Assembly: GCF_900177385.1 (NCBI RefSeq)
Contig: NZ_FXBJ01000002.1
Location: 1,988,001 to 2,052,000, forward strand
DNA: 64,000 nt
Direction: 5' to 3'
From: Carnobacterium iners
Lineage (GTDB): Bacteria; Bacillota; Bacilli; Lactobacillales; Carnobacteriaceae
A program made the translations under genes and the position numbers. Each line of letters starts with the position of its first letter. Position 1 is the stretch's first letter. Under the pieces are notes generated by a model. That model did no database searches. It was given only the letters and a program-made list of their open reading frames with translations, and was not told the origin of the DNA. Positions 59,335 to 64,000 of this stretch are shown in pieces.

Positions 59335-59564
59335 ACTAATAAATCTAAAAGATCAGGACGAAAACCATTAAATGCTTCTTTACCCTTAACTGAAATAACT
59401 GGAACAGAAGTAAACCCTAATTGTTTTACTTCTTCTAGTGCAACCTCAGATTCGAAAATATCTTTTATCATATAGTCAACGCCTTTATCATCTAAATATT
59501 TTTTCGTGAAGTTACATTGCATGCAGTTTGGTTTTGAATAAATGATGATTCCGTTATGATCCAT
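59331..59564 (-). CDS. nrdH: Glutaredoxin-like NrdH redoxin
   Basis: Electron donor to NrdE. 77 residues with the redox motif C14-M-Q-C17, TSVPVISV (cis-Pro) and FNGFRPDLL, diagnostic for NrdH. First gene of nrdHIEF; GGGGC/AAAGGGG precedes the ATG. Confidence 0.95.
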   Translation of the reverse strand: MDHNGIIIYSKPNCMQCNFTKKYLDDKGVDYMIKDIFESEVALEEVKQLGFTSVPVISVKGKEAFNGFRPDLLDLLV

Positions 59565-59672
59565 ATTAATTGCCCCTTTAAATTATAGTGTTGGTTTTGA
59601 AGTTATAATTATTTTAGTAGCTACAACTTCTTTCTACTTCTAATATCTTACACAATATTTAGTTATTTTACA

Positions 59673-59739
59673 ATCATAACGTATACCATATATAGATGTC
59701 ACTTATATTCACAAAACGTTTACCCACTATATATAGTAA
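59673..59739 (-). promoter_or_regulatory. nrd promoter with two NrdR-type boxes
   Basis: Minus-strand -35 GTGACA (59697-59702), 18-base spacer, -10 TATGAT (59673-59678). Two NrdR-like cores, CTATATATAG (59727-59736) and CCATATATAG (59686-59695), are 41 bases apart, about four helical turns. The second overlaps the promoter spacer. The rest of the 59565-60044 gap shows no gene except the tRNA promoter. Confidence 0.75.
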
Positions 59740-59995
59740 TTCTTTGTGAAATAGCCAAGTCTGTTAAAACCAAACATTTATCCGGTTTCAACCCTCTTTA
59801 TCTTCTTCTTTTCACAATAATGGAAAAAATTAATTTTATTTTATATTCAATTCAAATACAAATAATACTTTAAGAATATAGCTTTTATATTTCATTCAAG
59901 AAAATAAAAAAAGTTGATTAAATTAATTTAAAACCCACATGTGAATAACCTAACATGAGTGTTTAAAGAAAATGAAATTTAAATACAAAATAGCG

Positions 59996-60024
59996 TTGAC
60001 TTTTTATTCATTTTCCCATATAAT
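59996..60024 (+). promoter_or_regulatory. tRNA-Arg promoter
   Basis: TTGACT (59996-60001), 17-base spacer, TATAAT (60019-60024), 20 bases before the tRNA. Confidence 0.88.
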
Positions 60025-60044
60025 AAACTCTGTTGTTAAGAAAT

Positions 60045-60118
60045 GTCTCAGTAGCTCAGCTGGATAGAGCATTCGCCTTCTAAGCGAACGGTCGGGAGTT
60101 CGAACCTCTCCTGAGACG
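60045..60118 (+). tRNA. tRNA-Arg (anticodon TCT)
   Basis: 74-base cloverleaf. Acceptor GTCTCAG/CTGAGAC with G discriminator, D-stem GCTC/GAGC, anticodon stem TTCGC/GCGAA with loop CTTCTAA (TCT, reading AGA/AGG), T-arm GGGAG-TTCGAAC-CTCTC. No CCA is encoded, so it needs RNase Z (present at 25692) and the CCA-adding enzyme. Single tRNA with its own promoter and terminator. Confidence 0.97.
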
Positions 60119-60237
60119 TAAGTTTTTAATCTTTAATCTAGTTTTTATTTACTATAAATGCCTATTTATAAGTATTTCCTCTACATATAATGATTTTTTA
60201 AGCTAAACGTATATTAGAACAAACAAAATAAGAAAAG

Positions 60238-60265
60238 TACTCACGTTTTGTGAGTATTTTTTTTA
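60238..60265 (+). terminator. Terminator downstream of tRNA-Arg
   Basis: 7-bp stem TACTCAC/GTGAGTA with GTTTT loop and T7-8 tail. About 120 bases after the tRNA. Confidence 0.75.
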
Positions 60266-60316
60266 TTTGTTATTTTTAGTTTTACATATTTATGTATACT
60301 TTAATGATTTTTATAC

Positions 60317-60355
60317 AAAAAATAGCCTGACCAATAAATTGGTAGACTATTTTCT
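60317..60355 (-). terminator. Terminator after the MacB-like exporter
   Basis: Interrupted stem (AAAATAG..ACCAAT with ATTGGT..CTATTTT), ending in T6 on the minus strand. Confidence 0.75.
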
Positions 60356-60399
60356 TCTTTTATATCCTTGATTCAAAAATAGTAATTATCAATTAATAC

Positions 60400-62478
60400 C
60401 TATCCTCTTCTTAATGCTTCTACAGGATCTAATTTAGCTGCTTTACTTGCTGGTAACAGACCTGCTAATACACTAATGAGAACACTGACAAGAATACCCG
60501 CTACCGCAAACGCTGGAGTCATATGAAGAACAGTCGCATCAAATATTCTTTCGACAAAAATATTTCCAACAAAAGATAATCCTACTGCCAGTCCTACACC
60601 GAGAATACCACTAAATAATCCAATTAAAAATGATTCAGAAACAAATATTCTTCTAATATCTTTTCTACGACCACCGATAGCTTTGATAACACCAATTTCT
60701 TGAGTCCGTTCTACAACAGAAATATAAAGAACAGTTAGTATCATGATTGCAGATACCAGCAAGGAAATACCTGCTACACCCGTTAGAATATACGTAAAGA
60801 TATCTAACATTTGACTAAAAATATCTGTCAGAATATCGGCAGAAGAACCAGCGTAACCTAATTCTTTCACTTGATTTTTAATTTCTTTTGTAAATTCTTC
60901 AGACTCAGAAGTAAGATAAAGAACATTTGCTTCTATATTTTTATCTGATTCTTTATTCAAAGCTTCAAAAGTTTCCATCGTCATAAACACAGAATCAAAG
61001 ATGCCTGCTGGACCAGCTGAGTCTCCAGGGCTAAAGATACCACTGATCGTATACATACTCTCTAATGTATCCTCACCAGTATCAATTTTCACACTAATTT
61101 CCTCACCAATCATATCAGCTGGATTAGTTTTTATGCTTGTTGCAAGACCTTCTGTAATTAAAACCTCGTTATTTTTAGGTAATTCTCCAAAAATAATATT
61201 AGAAGACGTAATATCTGGTGATACAGTACCAAAGTTCATATACGTATAGCTCTCATCTTCAAATTCTATTGCATTTTTAGTGAAAGAAAAAGAAGTAAAT
61301 CCTTCTGTAACATTCTTAACATTTTTAATTTCTTCAAGCTCTTTACTATTTTCTTCTTCAAATGGTAACTTCGCTCCTGTACCTGGTGGGCCAGCAAACT
61401 CTACTTCTGAATTTTGACTGCCAGCACTATTTTCTCCGGGTAGACCAGGGACTGGTTCGCTAATTTTACTTTTTTCAGCTTCTTTTTCTTCTTGTTCTTT
61501 TTTAGCTTTTTCAGACTCTGTTGCATCCGTCATAGACGCCTCAATAACTAAAGGATTAACATTCTCATTCATTGTTTCGGTTAAGTAATCATTAACGCCT
61601 CTACCTAAAGATAACATCAAAACGATACTCATAATTCCAATACTGCCGCCTAATGCAATCAATACATTTCTACCTAATTTTTCTTTCATATTTAAAAGAG
61701 CCATTCGAATAGCTGAAAAAATAGATAAATTTTTATTTATCTGTTTCTCATCAAGTGAACGTAGACTAAAGCTAGTTTCTACTTCTTTCAAAGGTCCTGT
61801 TTGTTTATCGTCTATAATTTCACCATCGGCGATGGTTACAACTCGGCTAGATCTTTCTGCTACTCGCTCTGAGTGTGTTACAAGTATTACTAATTTTCCA
61901 CCTTTTGCAATCTGTTGGATAATATCAAGAACTTGTTCGCTTGTTTCGGAATCTAACGCTCCTGTTGGCTCATCTGCAATAATAATATCAGGATCATTTA
62001 CTAATGCTCTAGCAATAGCAACACGTTGCTTTTGACCTCCAGATAATTGCTCAGGCTTTTTATTGTACTGTTCCTTCAAACCTAATTGATCTAATATCGT
62101 TTTTGCTCGCTCCATGCGAGTTTCTTTGTCTACATTAGATAATGTCATCGCTAATGTGACATTGTCTAAAATTGAGAGATGAGATACGAGATTAAAACTT
62201 TGAAAAACAAATCCTATTTTCTCTTTATGGTACTGCACCATTTGTTTTTCCGTATAGCTCCCAATATTTTTTCCCTCTACTAAAATTTCCCCATCAAATT
62301 TTGAATCAAGTCCACCAAAAAGATTCATCAAAGTAGATTTTCCACTACCCGATTCTCCAATAATAGATACTAACTCACCTTTTTCGAATGATAAATCAAC
62401 ATCTTTCAAGGCATGGAACTGTTTGTCATCTCCAATTGGGTAATATTTGTTCAATTTTTTTACTTCTAAAAAAGCCAT
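60400..62478 (-). CDS. MacB-like ABC transporter, fused ATPase and FtsX-type permease
   Basis: 692 residues. ATPase domain (residues 1-225): Walker [39 protein letters not shown]. First membrane helix near 285, then a large extracellular domain (~310-555) with a Glu/Lys/Pro/Gly-rich linker, then three helices of the FtsX/MacB permease (VERTQEIGVIKAIGGRRKDI loop). ATG 62478 (MAFLEVKKLNKYYP) has GGAAGGA eight bases upstream. It is next to a TetR regulator and has an operator-like promoter. Probable export of peptides or drugs; substrate unknown. Confidence 0.92.
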   Translation of the reverse strand: MAFLEVKKLNKYYPIGDDKQFHALKDVDLSFEKGELVSIIGESGSGKSTLMNLFGGLDSKFDGEILVEGKNIGSYTEKQMVQYHKEKIGFVFQSFNLVSHLSILDNVTLAMTLSNVDKETRMERAKTILDQLGLKEQYNKKPEQLSGGQKQRVAIARALVNDPDIIIADEPTGALDSETSEQVLDIIQQIAKGGKLVILVTHSERVAERSSRVVTIADGEIIDDKQTGPLKEVETSFSLRSLDEKQINKNLSIFSAIRMALLNMKEKLGRNVLIALGGSIGIMSIVLMLSLGRGVNDYLTETMNENVNPLVIEASMTDATESEKAKKEQEEKEAEKSKISEPVPGLPGENSAGSQNSEVEFAGPPGTGAKLPFEEENSKELEEIKNVKNVTEGFTSFSFTKNAIEFEDESYTYMNFGTVSPDITSSNIIFGELPKNNEVLITEGLATSIKTNPADMIGEEISVKIDTGEDTLESMYTISGIFSPGDSAGPAGIFDSVFMTMETFEALNKESDKNIEANVLYLTSESEEFTKEIKNQVKELGYAGSSADILTDIFSQMLDIFTYILTGVAGISLLVSAIMILTVLYISVVERTQEIGVIKAIGGRRKDIRRIFVSESFLIGLFSGILGVGLAVGLSFVGNIFVERIFDATVLHMTPAFAVAGILVSVLISVLAGLLPASKAAKLDPVEALRRG

Positions 62479-62509
62479 TATTTTATCATTCCTTCCGTTT
62501 ATTCCAAAG

Positions 62510-62567
62510 TGAGCAATCACTCATTTAGTCATTCTAAAATTATAATTATATTGATTCTCATTGTCAA
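62510..62567 (-). promoter_or_regulatory. Exporter promoter with TetR-type operator
   Basis: -35 TTGACA (62562-62567), 17-base spacer, -10 TATAAT (62539-62544) on the minus strand. The near-palindrome TGAGTGATTGCTCA (62510-62523) lies in the initially transcribed region. The -35 overlaps the end of the TetR gene. A site for the adjacent regulator is the natural inference. Confidence 0.7.
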
Positions 62568-63220
62568 GTTATTGCTTCGGGAGTCAGTCCTTTTATTAAG
62601 AAGGTAATCATATTTTCCATCTCTAATGCTTTCTCTTCCTCTGTAGCAGGAATTAATTCGACGGTTATGACAAAAGTCATTAGGGTTCCTGCAAGAAATC
62701 GAAATAGTTCCTTATTCGGTAAATTTACAACTTGCTTTTTCTTTTTATAATAATCTAATACTTCATTTATTTCTTTAACTATATCTTTTGGAATTAACGT
62801 CATAAGATTTTTACGCATATCTTCTTGATAGATAAACTCCATATAAAGAATTTTAAAGACTTTGATATTATCTCCGGCATAGGTTGTTTTTTCTTCTAAT
62901 ACTTCTCTCAAAAAAATCGGGAAAGGATAAGCTTCGATATTTTGTTTGACTAAAGCTAATTGGTCTTTCCACTCTTGTGCTAGTGTGTGTTTTAAAAGAG
63001 GAATTAACGTTGCATACAATAAGTTTTCTTTCGAACCAAAATGTTTAAAGATTGTTCCTTCTGCTACGTTGGCAGCTTTTGCAATATCTTTTGTCGAAGT
63101 ATTTGAATAGCCTTTACAAGAAAATAATTCTAAACTTGCTTTAAGAATATCTATCATTTTTGGAGTTAAACTTTTGTTATCTCGAATACGTTTTTCAAAT
63201 AAGATAAGTATTGAGTCCAT
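62564..63220 (-). CDS. TetR/AcrR-family transcriptional regulator
   Basis: 218 residues. N-terminal HTH (TPKMIDILKASLELFSCKGYSNTSTKDIAKAANVAEGTIFKHFGSKENLL split over helices 1-4 of the TetR fold), then a divergent helical ligand domain. It directly precedes the MacB-like exporter on the same strand and is likely its repressor. Inducer unknown. Confidence 0.88.
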   Translation of the reverse strand: MDSILILFEKRIRDNKSLTPKMIDILKASLELFSCKGYSNTSTKDIAKAANVAEGTIFKHFGSKENLLYATLIPLLKHTLAQEWKDQLALVKQNIEAYPFPIFLREVLEEKTTYAGDNIKVFKILYMEFIYQEDMRKNLMTLIPKDIVKEINEVLDYYKKKKQVVNLPNKELFRFLAGTLMTFVITVELIPATEEEKALEMENMITFLIKGLTPEAIT

Positions 63221-63383
63221 TTCATTTACCTCTTTCCATAGAATTTATTTAAAATCACTAGTGTTGTATAAACATAGTTTGATTGACCTAATTTCTTATT
63301 TTTCTGAAAAAAGGCAAAAAAAGGTAATTCTTACGCAAGAGATGACTATTTCCAGAAAATTTTGCTTCTTCAATTGATTCCGT

Positions 63384-63422
63384 TACCGACTAACACCCTT
63401 TCTTTAAAGATCTAAGTCGGTA
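63384..63422. repeat. Inverted repeat near the IS4-type transposase
   Basis: TACCGACT (63384-63391) and AGTCGGTA (63415-63422) form an 8-bp stem with imperfect extension. It could be a terminator, or lie at the end of the insertion sequence. No other feature is seen in 63221-63483. Confidence 0.4.
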
Positions 63423-63483
63423 TCAAAAGGTTAAACCCTTCTTCTGTCGGTTGAAATAACAGATAACGAAAAAATCGTTTGAT

Positions 63484-64000
63484 TTAAAAAACAGACTGTT
63501 TACTTTTTATTTTCAACTTAATCAAATAGGTTAAAAAACTGGCAATCATGGCTAAAGCCAATTGATTGACAACCCCTTTTTCACTTCTCGAAAAAAACTT
63601 TTTAATCGTCATGTGTTGCTTAATAGGCTTAAAGAACCGTTCTATTTGCCAACTTGCTTGATACATTTCTGCAATATCAGTAGGGGAGCAGTCAAAACGA
63701 TTTGTAATAACCTGAAGAGTTTCCCCCTTTTTATCTTGAACAGCTACTAAACGAAATCTAGACATTAGAGAGTTCTGATCACCTAATGCGGCCATTTGGT
63801 CGCTGAGAATGGACTCACTTTTGGAAGCTACTAATGGTTCTAAAACACGAACTTTTGCATTCTTTTTGATTCTTGTCACAAAGAAGTCGCCCTGCCAGTG
63901 CATCGTGTCTAACCCTTTAAAATCAAGGTCTCCGTGATCAAACACATCAGTCGCTTCAGGTTGTTTAATCAATACTTCTAACTGACTTGTATCGTGCTCG
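63484..64000 (-). CDS. IS4-family transposase, C-terminal part (runs off window)
   Basis: The frame is open from the window edge (EHDTSQLEV...) to a stop at 63484, giving at least 172 residues of the catalytic C-terminus. The second Asp region is DVFDHGDLDFKG. The YREK block reads YQASWQIERFFKPIKQH, so Tyr, Glu and Lys are present but the usual Arg (YxxRW) is Ser. The rest of the element and its ends are outside or not identified. Truncation cannot be judged. Confidence 0.8.
   Translation of the reverse strand, partial: EHDTSQLEVLIKQPEATDVFDHGDLDFKGLDTMHWQGDFFVTRIKKNAKVRVLEPLVASKSESILSDQMAALGDQNSLMSRFRLVAVQDKKGETLQVITNRFDCSPTDIAEMYQASWQIERFFKPIKQHMTIKKFFSRSEKGVVNQLALAMIASFLTYLIKLKIKSKQSVF

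Noticed and set aside
59740-59990. Possible small gene between nrdH and the tRNA
   Set aside because: No start with ribosome site and frequent stops on both strands; only AT-rich spacer seen.

Overview
The window is an A+T-rich stretch of a low-GC Gram-positive chromosome. Gene content and order point to Lactobacillales. The closest fit by recognition is a Carnobacterium-like member of the Carnobacteriaceae, but the genus is an inference. The main pointers are the fabT-fabH-acpP-fabK-fabD-fabG-fabF-accB-fabZ-accC-accD-accA cluster, class Ib nrdHIEF, fruRKA, a Gram-positive SOS box, a fused GlnP-type transporter remnant and AGGAGG-type ribosome binding sites.

Layout. 1-7.7 kb (minus strand) is the rseP(partial)-dxr-cdsA-uppS envelope/isoprenoid group, then frr-pyrH and rpsB-tsf. 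7.8-16.2 kb holds a DsrE-like remnant, a large SWIM/SNF2 helicase, a plus-strand PlsC-type acyltransferase, a badly broken two-subunit ABC exporter and yneF. 16.3-28.1 kb holds tkt, ynzC-like/lexA, apt-recJ, degV, DUF1836, a LapA-domain protein, an SDR, rnz and obgE. 28.5-32.3 kb holds a membrane-anchored cyclophilin, a complete IS1380-family insertion with target duplication, and the decayed YtrA-type regulator/DUF1648-DUF5808 locus beside it. 32.4-36.0 kb is fruR-fruK-fruA. 36.1-38.3 kb is a decayed glutamine-type ABC transporter. 38.5-43.8 kb holds a small ORF, a MazG-like protein, ysxC, clpX, tig and a TPR-like protein. 43.9-53.9 kb is the complete type II fatty-acid synthesis operon with its FabT-controlled promoter. 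54.1-59.7 kb holds an HTH-DUF2187-like gene, a lipoprotein pseudogene and nrdHIEF. 60-64 kb holds a tRNA-Arg, a MacB-like ABC exporter with its TetR regulator, and an IS4-type transposase running off the edge.

How it works together. Housekeeping functions (translation, lipid and isoprenoid synthesis, dNTP synthesis, protein quality control) are intact and carry readable control sites: an SOS box at lexA, two FabT boxes at the fab promoter, two NrdR boxes at nrd, a cre at fru and a palindrome at the TetR-linked exporter. Accessory transport and envelope genes are dying in place: two ABC systems, a GntR/DUF1648 pair, a lipoprotein and a DsrE protein. A recurrent feature is loss of one A from poly(A) tracts. 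It is seen in most of these pseudogenes and also in uppS, which should be essential. I found no CRISPR array, prophage or clearly novel multi-gene system. The most unusual signals are the poly(A) pattern, the uppS break and the twin stop codons in the ABC signature motifs.
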